A stretch of DNA of 14,457 nt from Actinomycetes bacterium (GCA_023394615.1 JAEXAI010000013.1:1-14457), one strand, 5' to 3'; counted from the stretch's first letter, positions 6,335 through 13,955 are shown. The notes: generated from the sequence alone by a model not told the origin. Numbers and translations: made by a program.

Positions 6335-7525
6335 TCAATGAGTCCAAGCCATTCCGTCGTGCAGCAATTTCACAGCGAAACTCGTGAGATGATCAACGGG
6401 AATCTGCTTGCCCAGTTCGATCCATCGGCGATAGAGATAAAACATGTTCGTCGCAATGTAATGACCGAACAGCGCTTGCTCTTCATCGGTCATGTTCGCG
6501 TAGATATTGAAAAAATTGCGATTCGCTGCTGCACAGCCTGCTACCAAACGCTCACACGGTACCGAGTAACTGTAATCACATACAATACGCTCCACATAGA
6601 TTTCCTGTTTAGTGATGTAGCGGTAGAACGTGGGATACAGGTCTACTATAGGGCACTCGTCATCAAGCATGTCGAGTTCTCTTGCGTAGTCTTCCACGAC
6701 CTTATCAATTGTTTCGTCGAACAAATCTTCGATACAGTCATAGTGCAAGTAGAAGGTCTTGCGGTTTATTTCGGCCCGTTCGGCCACCTTGCTCACATTC
6801 ACGCCGCTCATTTCGTTTTCGCAGATGAGCTCTTCGAAAGCGGCTTTGATGGCCTCGTGGGTTCTTTTGGTGCGCGGATCGGTGTTGTTCTCGTTCAGTA
6901 TCAGCTTGTCCTTGTTCATGCGTGCCCCCCCTGAAGACCCAGCAGGCTCGAACGCGCTCATGCCGCGATACAGTAGCTTGTTGGTAAATTCGACAAGAAT
7001 GTCCACCGAAACAGGTTCGTCCAAGGCGACCCATCGTTTGTAAATATCAAACAGGTTCGAAATGACGAATGATCCGAACAGGCCTTCCTCGTTTTGGGTG
7101 AAGACGGTGAAGCAGCTGCGCCGTTCATGATGGTAGCGTGCGCAGATGGCCACGAATTCATCGCTGCAATTTTTGTAGCTCGGGTGGCAGATTAGGCGTT
7201 CCACATAAGGCTCTTGATTGGTGAAGTACTCCATGAATATACGGTTTCTGTCAGGCGTGGTCGTTTGATCGCAAGCCGAAAGCGCGTCAAAATAACCTTG
7301 GCACACAGCCCGAACCTTGGCAATGTAGAGATCTTCCAGACAATCGTAGTGCAGATAAAACGTTTTATAATTGATATCAGCGCGCCGCGTCAATTCCCGC
7401 ACAGTGATTTCTGGGGCGTCCAACTCGCAAATCATCTGCTTGAACGTGGAATCAATCGCAGATAACGTGCGCTGCACGCGCATATCCACGCGCTCCGGTG
7501 CTGCTTTCGCGTTCGCTATTTCCAT
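6335..7525 (-). CDS. Double TetR regulator: two complete TetR units fused in one reading frame
   Basis: This 396-residue protein consists of two full-length TetR proteins in tandem. Unit 1 (1 to about 202) has its HTH near 22-68 (ELTRRADINYKTFYLHY) and YFTNQEPYVERLICHPSY at 100-117. Unit 2 (203-396) starts at an internal Met, has its HTH near 224-270 (SKVAERAEINRKTFYLHY) and YITKQEIYVERIVCDYSY at 303-320. The linker EPAGSSGGAR is encoded across a seven-G tract (minus strand, 6925-6931). With six Gs the first unit would end at a TGA overlapping the second unit's ATG. So this is either a true fusion, a recent or reversible one-base change, or a sequencing error. The start follows GAGGT at about 7 nt. 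It is divergent from the deleted ASST and permease 2, its likely target. Confidence 0.85.
   Translation of the reverse strand: MEIANAKAAPERVDMRVQRTLSAIDSTFKQMICELDAPEITVRELTRRADINYKTFYLHYDCLEDLYIAKVRAVCQGYFDALSACDQTTTPDRNRIFMEYFTNQEPYVERLICHPSYKNCSDEFVAICARYHHERRSCFTVFTQNEEGLFGSFVISNLFDIYKRWVALDEPVSVDILVEFTNKLLYRGMSAFEPAGSSGGARMNKDKLILNENNTDPRTKRTHEAIKAAFEELICENEMSGVNVSKVAERAEINRKTFYLHYDCIEDLFDETIDKVVEDYARELDMLDDECPIVDLYPTFYRYITKQEIYVERIVCDYSYSVPCERLVAGCAAANRNFFNIYANMTDEEQALFGHYIATNMFYLYRRWIELGKQIPVDHLTSFAVKLLHDGMAWTH
6917..6931 (-). other. Seven-G tract at the junction of the two TetR units, next to an internal ATG
   Basis: In sense orientation the sequence reads TCAGGGGGGGCACGCATGAAC. The ATG is codon 203 of the fused protein and is preceded by AGGGGGG at ribosome-binding-site distance, so unit 2 could also be translated alone. 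Removing one G gives GCATGA, a stop/start overlap typical of translationally coupled genes. Confidence 0.7.
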
Positions 7526-7946
7526 ACCGTGAACCTCAAATGCACGTGCTCTTTTCTGCCAGTCCTGTTCGTGCTTGCGCTTGGGCGGTCGGATTCTCAG
7601 CGCGCTTTCGTAAAGGCAATCGAATACCCAACGTGTTCCCGCCCAGATAACTAGACATTCCCGTACGTTGCGCTCCCGAAACCGATTGTATCAAGATGTT
7701 GTATAAAACCGCAAGATAATACCTAGTTTCATGCAAATGGGGCATAATTCCCAGTTTCAAATAGGTGGGTATGGTCAGAAAGCACCCATTGCATCAGTAT
7801 AATTTATGTCATTCAAAGAACAGGTTTTGTTGCTGTTCTTACAAGGAGAGAATCGGGAGCTGCTGATAACGACGCAGCGCGATGAGGACGCGCTATTCAG
7901 CCGGATATCAATCAGCTTCTGGCATTACGTTAAAGAACAGAATACG
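7526..7946. promoter_or_regulatory. Divergent control region between the double TetR gene and the ASST scar
   Basis: The paired boxes CCTAGTTTCAT (7722-7732) and CCCAGTTTCAA (7750-7760) match those upstream of ASST 1. A TATAAT hexamer lies at 7798-7803, without a good -35. CAAGGAGAGAAT (7841-7852) resembles the ribosome-binding region of ASST 1 (AAGGGAGAGAAT, 4702-4713), but the sequence after it is not an ASST N-terminus. Nothing else coding can be supported in 7526-7946. Confidence 0.5.
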
Positions 7947-8012
7947 ATTTCCGTCGACGGCACGAAAGGCTATGGCAAACCTGCAGCTTTCTGCGTGGAC
8001 AAGCTGGACTAA
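7947..8012 (+). pseudogene. C-terminal remnant of a deleted ASST gene
   Basis: The final 21 codons read ISVDGTKGYGKPAAFCVDKLD followed by TAA. The last residues of ASST 1 are VTVEGTKGFPQRMAHCVDKLD followed by TAA, and about 12 of 21 positions agree, including GTKG and the terminal CVDKLD. Upstream, the frame stays open but shows no clear ASST similarity, and an ASST-like ribosome-binding site lies only about 100 bp away. I infer that nearly the whole gene body (about 1.4 kb) was deleted, leaving promoter, ribosome-binding site and tail. The open frame from 7806 is a by-product rather than a gene. Confidence 0.72.
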
Positions 8013-8025
8013 ATAGATTATCAGT

Positions 8026-8048
8026 CAGGGGGTCCGTGAGACCCCCTG
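8026..8048 (+). terminator. GC-rich hairpin between the ASST remnant and permease 2
   Basis: CAGGGGGTC (8026-8034) pairs perfectly with GACCCCCTG (8040-8048) around a 5-nt loop. No T-run follows, so it may be an mRNA-stabilising or attenuating hairpin between two formerly co-transcribed genes rather than a full terminator. Confidence 0.5.
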
Positions 8049-8168
8049 CAATAACGCTTTGAAACGAAAGGAGGCAAGGAGGAAGAGAGGGAGATTGCAC
8101 CGAGACGAGGGGAAAACTCGATGCGAGAGGATTGCAAGTAAATTTCACACAAAGTGAAAGGGTTTAGA

Positions 8169-9671
8169 ATGGCTGAAGAAGTAAAGAAAAAAGGCAAGAA
8201 CAAAAATGGCATGTACTATGTGCATGTAGCCATTGGTCTTGCCATCATGGCGATATTCTGGGTGGCCCCCGCGGCCGACCCCATCACACCTTTAGGTATG
8301 AAAGTGCTCGGTGTTTTCTTGGGCATGGTGTACCTGTGGTCTGCGGTCGATGTTATGTGGCCGAGTATTTTAGGTTTGTTCCTGCTAGGAGCAAGCGGTT
8401 TGGGCGGCGATGCAGGGTCCAACGGCGTTTGGCTCAATGCCGTCGGAAACTACACCGTTTTGCTGATTTTGTTCGCAATGGTGCTGTTCGGTGCCTTCGA
8501 TGTGGTCGGTGGTACGAAATACATTGCGAAATGGTTCCTTACGAAGAAGGTATTCGCGGGTCGTCCCTACGTGTTCATGGCAATCTTTTTTGCCTGCTGC
8601 TTCGTGCTGTCTGCGCTGACGAGCCCCATCATCTCATTGATTATCGTCTGGCCCATTGCGAAACGCGTGTGCCAGACCATGAACATCACGCGCGAGGATA
8701 AGCTGTGGAAGTTCTTCTTCATTGGCGTGTTCCTGGTATCCACGCTGGCGCAGCCGTTCTTCCCGTTCAAGGGCGCAGCGCTTATTCCTGTGAGTGCATT
8801 CCAGACCATGACCACCAATATGGGCAACGCCATGCAGATTCCGTTTGTGCCTTACATGCTGACTGACCTGATCATGACTATTCTGGTTATGGGTATCTAT
8901 CTGCTGGCCATGAAGGTTATGAAAGTGGACGTCGAGAAGATGAAGGATATTCATCCCGACATGATTGAAAAAACCATGCCGCTTCCTGCGATGACCACTC
9001 AGCAGAAGTGCTACATGTGGATGGTTCCCATTTACTTGGTTTTGGTACTGGGTCCCAGCTTCGTGAAGGGCAACCCCGTTTCTGACTTCCTGAACTATAT
9101 CGGCATTTTGGGTACCACCGCCGGTATTGTGGTTGTGTTCTTGATGGTGCGCATTGACGGCGAGCCGTTGCTCGATTTCAAAGAGGTTGCTTACAAGCGT
9201 TTCAACTGGGGCATCTTCTTCATGATTGCTGCTGCTGTGTATGCCGCCAACGCCCTGTCGAATTCTTCGACTGGTATTTCCACGTGGCTCGTGCAGGTGC
9301 TGAACCCGCTTCTGGGCGGACAGCCTGAAATGGTGTTCGTAGCACTGATGCTCGCCGTAGCATTGCTTATCACCAACTTCGCGAACAACGCGGCTATGGC
9401 CGTCGTGCTTACTCCGGTCGTCATCAGCTTCTCCAACCAGCTGGGCATCAACCCAGTGCCTGTTGAGATGGGTGTTATCTTGATGGTGTTTGTGGCGATG
9501 CTCACGCCTGCCGCATCGCCTCATGCCGCTATGATGTACGGCAACAGGGAAATCTATTCCCCCAAAGACATTATCAGCATCGGCTTGCCTATGTGCTTGG
9601 TCACGCTGGTCTGCTACATTTTTATTGGCTACCCGATGATCAAGGGCTTGGTAGCGGTATTCGGCGGTTAA
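8169..9671 (+). CDS. DASS/SLC13-family anion permease (copy 2)
   Basis: This 500-residue polytopic membrane protein aligns along its full length with permease 1. Both share MYYVHVAIGL near the N-terminus, LWPSILGLFLLG, NWGIFFMIAAAVYAAN, the TNFANNAAMAVVLTP block and the IYSPKDIISIG C-terminal region. The likely fold and transport class are the same, and the same departures from Ser-Asn-Thr occur (SPII and ANN). Differences cluster in the loop after the fifth or sixth hydrophobic segment (VSTLAQPFFPFKGAALIP versus DMALAMPFFPFLSAQLIP), so substrate preference may have diverged. I chose ATG 8169 because AAAGGG (8157-8162) precedes it and permease 1 starts identically; an in-frame ATG lies at 8154. 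The gene sits 156 bp after the ASST remnant, which suggests an original ASST-permease operon. Confidence 0.86.
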   Translation: MAEEVKKKGKNKNGMYYVHVAIGLAIMAIFWVAPAADPITPLGMKVLGVFLGMVYLWSAVDVMWPSILGLFLLGASGLGGDAGSNGVWLNAVGNYTVLLILFAMVLFGAFDVVGGTKYIAKWFLTKKVFAGRPYVFMAIFFACCFVLSALTSPIISLIIVWPIAKRVCQTMNITREDKLWKFFFIGVFLVSTLAQPFFPFKGAALIPVSAFQTMTTNMGNAMQIPFVPYMLTDLIMTILVMGIYLLAMKVMKVDVEKMKDIHPDMIEKTMPLPAMTTQQKCYMWMVPIYLVLVLGPSFVKGNPVSDFLNYIGILGTTAGIVVVFLMVRIDGEPLLDFKEVAYKRFNWGIFFMIAAAVYAANALSNSSTGISTWLVQVLNPLLGGQPEMVFVALMLAVALLITNFANNAAMAVVLTPVVISFSNQLGINPVPVEMGVILMVFVAMLTPAASPHAAMMYGNREIYSPKDIISIGLPMCLVTLVCYIFIGYPMIKGLVAVFGG

Positions 9672-9725
9672 TGCTACGCAATCGATAATGTTGAATACTT
9701 CGACTGAGTTTTAAGTTTCGAATAC

Positions 9726-9772
9726 AACCGCACCTTGGATCGCGAGTATTACTCAAGATTCGGGGTGCGGTT
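9726..9772 (+). terminator. Hairpin after permease 2
   Basis: AACCGCACC (9726-9734) pairs perfectly with GGTGCGGTT (9764-9772). Inside lies a small stem, GAGT (9744-9747) with ACTC (9751-9754). The final TT is the only T-run. It probably terminates permease 2 transcription ahead of the MFS gene. Confidence 0.55.
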
Positions 9773-9885
9773 CGTGCGTGGGCCGGGCATGATGCAGAGT
9801 AAGACCTTTGTCTGTGGACGAGCAGGGACCTTACGTGCATTCGAGCGTTCGCAACGCAATGGATAATCGCTTAAAGGAACGGTGT

Positions 9886-11211
9886 ATGCAACAAGCAAAG
9901 AAGCTCCCCAACAGGTGGATCGTGTTCGTGGTCGCGACGTTCGCGAGTATTTGCATGGCCGTTTCGCAGTTCAAGGTAACGGGTACTATGCCTGCGATAA
10001 TCGCCGATTGGGGCGTAAATAAAACGACCGCCGGTCTGCTTATGAGCCTGCCCGCTATTTCGAACATCGTTATCGCGCTCGTTGCCGGTCAGGTGATAAA
10101 CAAAATAGGCCCTCGCAATGCGATGCTTCTGATGCTTGGCACGAACGTCGTTTTCAATGTGGTGGGTGCTTTGGCGCCGAACTTCACCATTTTGGCAATC
10201 GCACGCTTTTTTGAAGGCTTCAGCTTTGGGTTTGCATTCATCATCGCGCCCGTCATCATCACGGATTCTTTCAACGCAGAAAGGCGCGGTCTGCCGATGG
10301 CGCTGTGGTCGCTGTGGGCAGCGACGGGCACGCTGCTTATCATGAATGTGTGCAATGCTGTGACGCCGCAGTTTGGTTGGCAGGCGAACTGGTGGGTTTC
10401 CGCAGGTCTATTGATTGTCGCCTTGGTGCTAGCCTTCATTTTCGTGCGCGTTCCAGAAAAGAAGATGCGCCCGACAGTGGCAGTAAAGGCGCAAAAAGCT
10501 GCTAGTAGCGCAAGTACAGTCGAACCCGTTCGCAGTGTGTCGCCTGTGGCTGGTGGACAGAGTAGCGATGTCGCGCGTGTCGCCACTCAGGGTAGCAGAC
10601 GCAGTAAGAGGGACAGCGGCGGATGGGGCGAGATTTTGCGTAACCCTGCAGTAGTCTGTATGGCCTTGGTGTACGGGGCATCGTCGTTCGGTTTCACCAC
10701 GTATTTCACCTACTACACCACCTACCTGACCGGTTTCATGGGAGTGCCTGCCATAGAGGCAAATTCTATCTGTACCGTCCACACCTACCTGCAGATACTG
10801 ATCGCGCTCACGTTGGGATTCATCCTTGCTAAGGTTCCCAACAAAAAGCTCCCCACGTTTTTGCTCGCGGGGATAGTCGTTTCTTTCATCGGCAGCTTGA
10901 TGCTGTGGTCTATGCCGACTATTCCGCTCGATATCGTAGCCATCCTGCTCGTATGCGGCGCCATATCGTTTATTGGGCCCTTGGCCCGTACCATCATCCC
11001 TGATGCCACGCGTGCGTGCGTTGTGCCGGTGGGGATGTCCCTGCTTTCGCTTGCTGTCGGTGTGACCCAGTTCGTCTCGCCTATCATCTGCGGTTCCATC
11101 TACGATTCTACCGGCAGTTGGGCTATGCTCACCATTCCATGCGCTCTTGTCACCCTAGTCGGCATCATCTGTGCCGTAGTGGTGATAAAGACCATGCCAA
11201 ACCGGGACTGA
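9886..11211 (+). CDS. Major facilitator superfamily transporter
   Basis: This is a 441-residue membrane protein with the two-bundle MFS layout. Six hydrophobic segments lie in residues about 10-190, then a hydrophilic, Ser/Arg-rich central loop (about 191-248), then a second set to residue 436. GQVINKIGPRNAML (68-81) is a variant of MFS motif A in the loop between segments 2 and 3. The overall style recalls nitrate/cyanate-type or organic-anion MFS permeases, but the substrate cannot be told. Start choice: the frame is open upstream to a TTG at 9808 and an ATG at 9859. Only the ATG at 9886 has a good ribosome-binding site (AAAGGA, 9874-9879, 6-nt spacing), and it gives a normal MFS N-terminus. 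It follows permease 2 in the same direction but is separated by a hairpin, so it is probably a separate transcript. Confidence 0.82.
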   Translation: MQQAKKLPNRWIVFVVATFASICMAVSQFKVTGTMPAIIADWGVNKTTAGLLMSLPAISNIVIALVAGQVINKIGPRNAMLLMLGTNVVFNVVGALAPNFTILAIARFFEGFSFGFAFIIAPVIITDSFNAERRGLPMALWSLWAATGTLLIMNVCNAVTPQFGWQANWWVSAGLLIVALVLAFIFVRVPEKKMRPTVAVKAQKAASSASTVEPVRSVSPVAGGQSSDVARVATQGSRRSKRDSGGWGEILRNPAVVCMALVYGASSFGFTTYFTYYTTYLTGFMGVPAIEANSICTVHTYLQILIALTLGFILAKVPNKKLPTFLLAGIVVSFIGSLMLWSMPTIPLDIVAILLVCGAISFIGPLARTIIPDATRACVVPVGMSLLSLAVGVTQFVSPIICGSIYDSTGSWAMLTIPCALVTLVGIICAVVVIKTMPNRD

Positions 11212-11274
11212 AGCTAGTCAACTCATCCACGTGAACCACAACTTGCTCGGTTGCAGGGTGATTTCGTCAACCTT

Positions 11275-11304
11275 CCAAAAGCGAATTCTTACACCAACTT
11301 TTGG
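11275..11304 (+). terminator. Hairpin downstream of the MFS gene
   Basis: CCAAAAG (11275-11281) pairs perfectly with CTTTTGG (11298-11304) around a 16-nt loop, 64 bp after the MFS stop. The stem is AT-rich and no T-run follows, so support is modest. Confidence 0.35.
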
Positions 11305-11339
11305 GACGCTACCCAGATTCGAGCAAACGGGTTAGAAAA

Positions 11340-11501
11340 TGGCGCGAAATGCGAGGTTATGCTGTCTGGTTCTGGGGTTTTTCTCAACCCGCTGGGACGC
11401 TCGTCAATCGCCACCGCTGTGAACAGGTGATATGGAGAAGGGCCTCGATAGCTTCAATCGCTGAATGGGCTCACGACAGCATAACCTCGCATCTCGCGCC
11501 A
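11340..11501. repeat. 162-bp element with 27-bp terminal inverted repeats
   Basis: The 27 bases at 11340-11366 match the reverse complement of 11475-11501 at 26 of 27 positions, beginning TGGCGCG and ending CGCGCCA. The 108-bp interior holds a small stem, GGGTT with AACCC, near 11376-11390. There is no transposase and no obvious flanking target duplication. The shape fits a MITE-like element or a long structured RNA hairpin. Confidence 0.6.
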
Positions 11502-11644
11502 CCGCAGGCTCCTTTTGCTCTGATCTACCAGTAATCTATCAGTAAACCCACGTCTCTCAGTGGGCCGATACGACTGCTTTCGGAATGTGGCCCTTCCGAG
11601 ATTCTTGGGGCATCCTTAAAAAGGTAGTTAATTACCAAATCGCG

Positions 11645-11725
11645 AAAAGTGTCGCATAAGCACCAAGATTTCATTTTTTGGTAATAGCAAATGCTTATAA
11701 GAAGATAAAGAATACTTGTATATAG
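11645..11725 (+). promoter_or_regulatory. Conserved 81-bp promoter module, copy A (lipoprotein ASST)
   Basis: This stretch aligns without gaps to 14041-14121, with about 58 of 81 positions identical. It contains AAAAGTGT at the left end, the palindrome ACCAA-N11-TTGGT (11662-11682), an AT-rich GATAAA block, and a -10-like TATATA (11719-11724). ATTACCAAA (11631-11639) just upstream is a perfect inverse of TTTGGTAAT (11677-11685). No good -35 box is visible, which suggests activator dependence. Confidence 0.6.
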
Positions 11726-11959
11726 CGTCTATTCTCACTTCGGGGGAGGGGAGGTGGCTCTATTGAGCAGGGGAGGCTAGCTAGTTGCTCGGGGGAGCAT
11801 CGTGTCCGCTTTGGGAGATGGCGTATCTGTGCCGCCACACAAATCATACTTGAAGAATAATCAGGCAAAACACCAACGTGTGGTGTAAAGATACCTATTG
11901 CCAAAGCAGTACCGACCCAGATGATTGAAGTAAAAATCAGGATAGGGAAGGGATGGATA

Positions 11960-13861
11960 ATGAATAAAGCAACGACAAAAAAAGCGTTTCTACTCGTGCT
12001 TGCACTCGCGATGTGTGCCCTAATCACGGCCTGTAGTTCAGGTTCGTCATCAAGCTCATCACAGTCAAGCTCATCGACCACGCAAACTGCGCCGACCGAG
12101 AGCGTTATGAAGATTGATTATCAGAACTACAACTTTGATTACAGCACCTTGATTAAAGAAGAAAAGGCTCAGATGAAACTCGTGCCTGATGCTGCGGATA
12201 TCGAAATTACCGCAAAAGATGAACATGGTGCCTCAGGTGTGCAACTGGTTTCCGAATATGGCACTGAGGGTTCTTCGAACTACTATTTCAACGCGCTTGT
12301 TGCGGGTAACAAAGTTACCCTGACTGCGAAGACTGGCACGAAGATTGCTTCTGCGAAGACCACAAACACGGCAACAGACCTTCAGGTTGCAAACGATGGT
12401 ATGAGCGCAACGTTCACGCCTGCGGCCATTAAGATTGGCGTGAATGGTCAGATTTCCGGTGAGGTTATCACGGTAGCCATGGAAGACGGTCTGTCGTATA
12501 CGATTAATACCGTTGCAGAGTCGCTGCCTGTTTTGAAAGTGACGGGTACAGGCGTGAGTGCAGACGATGCCGGTGTGTACACCTTCCAAGTGGCCGGTCA
12601 GCTCATACGGGTAAATTCCAATCGCGAGGTTGTTTACTACCGTAATGCAAACTGCACAAATCCTGCTATGCCACAGAACTTCCAGGTTGATACCATAGAT
12701 GGTGTGAATTATTATTCTTATGGCGTCAAGCTGAACCCGACAATGACGACGGGCGGAAAAGAATGCGGCGGATTCGAAGTCATGGATGCCAATTACGTGG
12801 ATCAGGAATTGGTTACCATGCTGCCGAATACGGATTCGAATCATACACATGGCGAGGGTTATATCGACTCCCATGAATTCAGGGTCTTGGGACCGAATCA
12901 TTACTTGACGCTGAGCTATACCCAGCTTGAAGTGACAAATCTGCCCTCAAGCATTCAGGGTGTGAATGGGACCTCTCATGCATATGTGTGGGCGGGCATT
13001 TTCCAGGAAATCAAGGATGGCAAGGTTATCAAGGAAATCAACACCACGGACTATCCAGAGCTATTCAGTAGCGCTGTTGAAGACATCAAGTACTCTGAAA
13101 GCACGGGCGATTTGGCTAAGATGACTTCTTGGTGCGACTATGTGCATTGCAATAGTCTCGACTACACCCTGAACAGCGATGGAACTGTCAATAAGCTGCT
13201 CGTTTCCATGCGCGACCAGAGTGCTGTGTACCAGTTCGATATGGGAACTGGCAACATCGAATGGATTCTAGGCGGCAAGGCTTCGACGCTTTCCGGCTAT
13301 GATGACTATGCCACCACGAGGGCCGATGACAATGGCGTTGAGTTTAATGCGATTATGTTCGGTCAGCACTATGCGCGCTACACTGCTGCCAACAAAGACG
13401 GATCGATTGGCGTGAGCTTGTTTGATAATGCGACAGGCACACAACCTTACATGTATGAAAATGGCGGCATTGGAACGCACACGAGGGTGCTTGAGTTGAC
13501 CATTAACGCCAGCAAGGGATCGGCGACTGTCGATAACTGCGTGAATGGACATAAGCTCGATCTGCAGACGGGTAAAGACCACGTAGGCGATCATTGCGGA
13601 TCTGTCGATTACTGGTCTGCAACATCTACAATGATTGGTTGGGGTCTGCATATCCCGGTAGATACGGGTACTCCTGTTGCCGCAAAGTACGGTTGGTCAC
13701 AGGGTGATCATCCTATCTTTACCGACTGGAATGACAAGGCTGGAACAGTCTCTATGGAACTCTGTGTTACGAACAGCCCATTAGCCAAGAAGAAAATTGC
13801 TGATGGTACTACTACTACGACCATGACTGGTGCTTACAGAACGTATAAGTCGGCTAAGTAA
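11960..13861 (+). CDS. Surface lipoprotein arylsulfotransferase-like protein (ASST 2)
   Basis: This 633-residue protein begins with a lipoprotein signal peptide (MNKATTKKAFLLVLALAMCA) and a lipobox LITAC with the lipidated Cys at 25. A Ser/Gln/Thr-rich tether follows to about residue 47. A beta-rich N-terminal domain (about 50-200) precedes the ASST propeller. Likely active-site equivalents are H305 (IDSHEF), H396 and N398 (DYVHCNS), R418 (SMRDQSA) and H470 (FGQHYA), matching the H / H-x-N / R / H order of the E. coli enzyme. It should sit on the outer face of the membrane. I chose ATG 11960 because GGGAAGGGA (11945-11953) precedes it and the signal peptide starts there; ATG 11921 lacks a ribosome-binding site and would add 13 residues ahead of the signal. 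There is no adjacent TetR gene. The promoter module is shared with ASST 3. Confidence 0.82.
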   Translation: MNKATTKKAFLLVLALAMCALITACSSGSSSSSSQSSSSTTQTAPTESVMKIDYQNYNFDYSTLIKEEKAQMKLVPDAADIEITAKDEHGASGVQLVSEYGTEGSSNYYFNALVAGNKVTLTAKTGTKIASAKTTNTATDLQVANDGMSATFTPAAIKIGVNGQISGEVITVAMEDGLSYTINTVAESLPVLKVTGTGVSADDAGVYTFQVAGQLIRVNSNREVVYYRNANCTNPAMPQNFQVDTIDGVNYYSYGVKLNPTMTTGGKECGGFEVMDANYVDQELVTMLPNTDSNHTHGEGYIDSHEFRVLGPNHYLTLSYTQLEVTNLPSSIQGVNGTSHAYVWAGIFQEIKDGKVIKEINTTDYPELFSSAVEDIKYSESTGDLAKMTSWCDYVHCNSLDYTLNSDGTVNKLLVSMRDQSAVYQFDMGTGNIEWILGGKASTLSGYDDYATTRADDNGVEFNAIMFGQHYARYTAANKDGSIGVSLFDNATGTQPYMYENGGIGTHTRVLELTINASKGSATVDNCVNGHKLDLQTGKDHVGDHCGSVDYWSATSTMIGWGLHIPVDTGTPVAAKYGWSQGDHPIFTDWNDKAGTVSMELCVTNSPLAKKKIADGTTTTTMTGAYRTYKSAK

Positions 13862-13921
13862 GTATCCGTTTATGCTTAGCGCATTGTAGAGTCATCCTTA
13901 TCAGGTTGATCAAGCATTGAG

Positions 13922-13955
13922 GGTGGGTGTCGCTCAAAAACGGGCAGCACCCACC
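13922..13955 (+). terminator. Hairpin after the lipoprotein ASST
   Basis: GGTGGGTG (13922-13929) pairs perfectly with CACCCACC (13948-13955) around an 18-nt loop, 60 bp after the stop codon. It is followed by TTGGG rather than a T-run. Confidence 0.55.

Larger units (their letters stand above)
11212..11959. promoter_or_regulatory. Long intergenic region upstream of the lipoprotein ASST
   Basis: No convincing gene is present. From left to right there are a hairpin at 11275-11304, the 162-bp inverted-repeat element (11340-11501), a conserved promoter module (11645-11725), and a long purine-rich leader (about 11726-11959) with G-runs at 11742-11755 and 11791-11795. ACACCA (11870-11875) and TGGTGT (11881-11886) form a small palindrome in the leader. 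Confidence 0.5.

Noticed and set aside
7806..8012. 68-codon open frame read as a small gene
   Set aside because: Only its last 21 codons resemble a protein (the ASST tail), there is no ribosome-binding site before its ATG, and an ASST-type ribosome-binding site lies inside it. It is better read as a deletion scar.
11301..11534. 77-codon open frame across the 162-bp inverted-repeat element
   Set aside because: It is generated by the repeat arms, lacks a ribosome-binding site and has no family resemblance.
11741..11800. G-runs as a possible G-quadruplex
   Set aside because: Only two G-runs are close together; the others are about 20 nt or more apart, so a stable quadruplex is doubtful.
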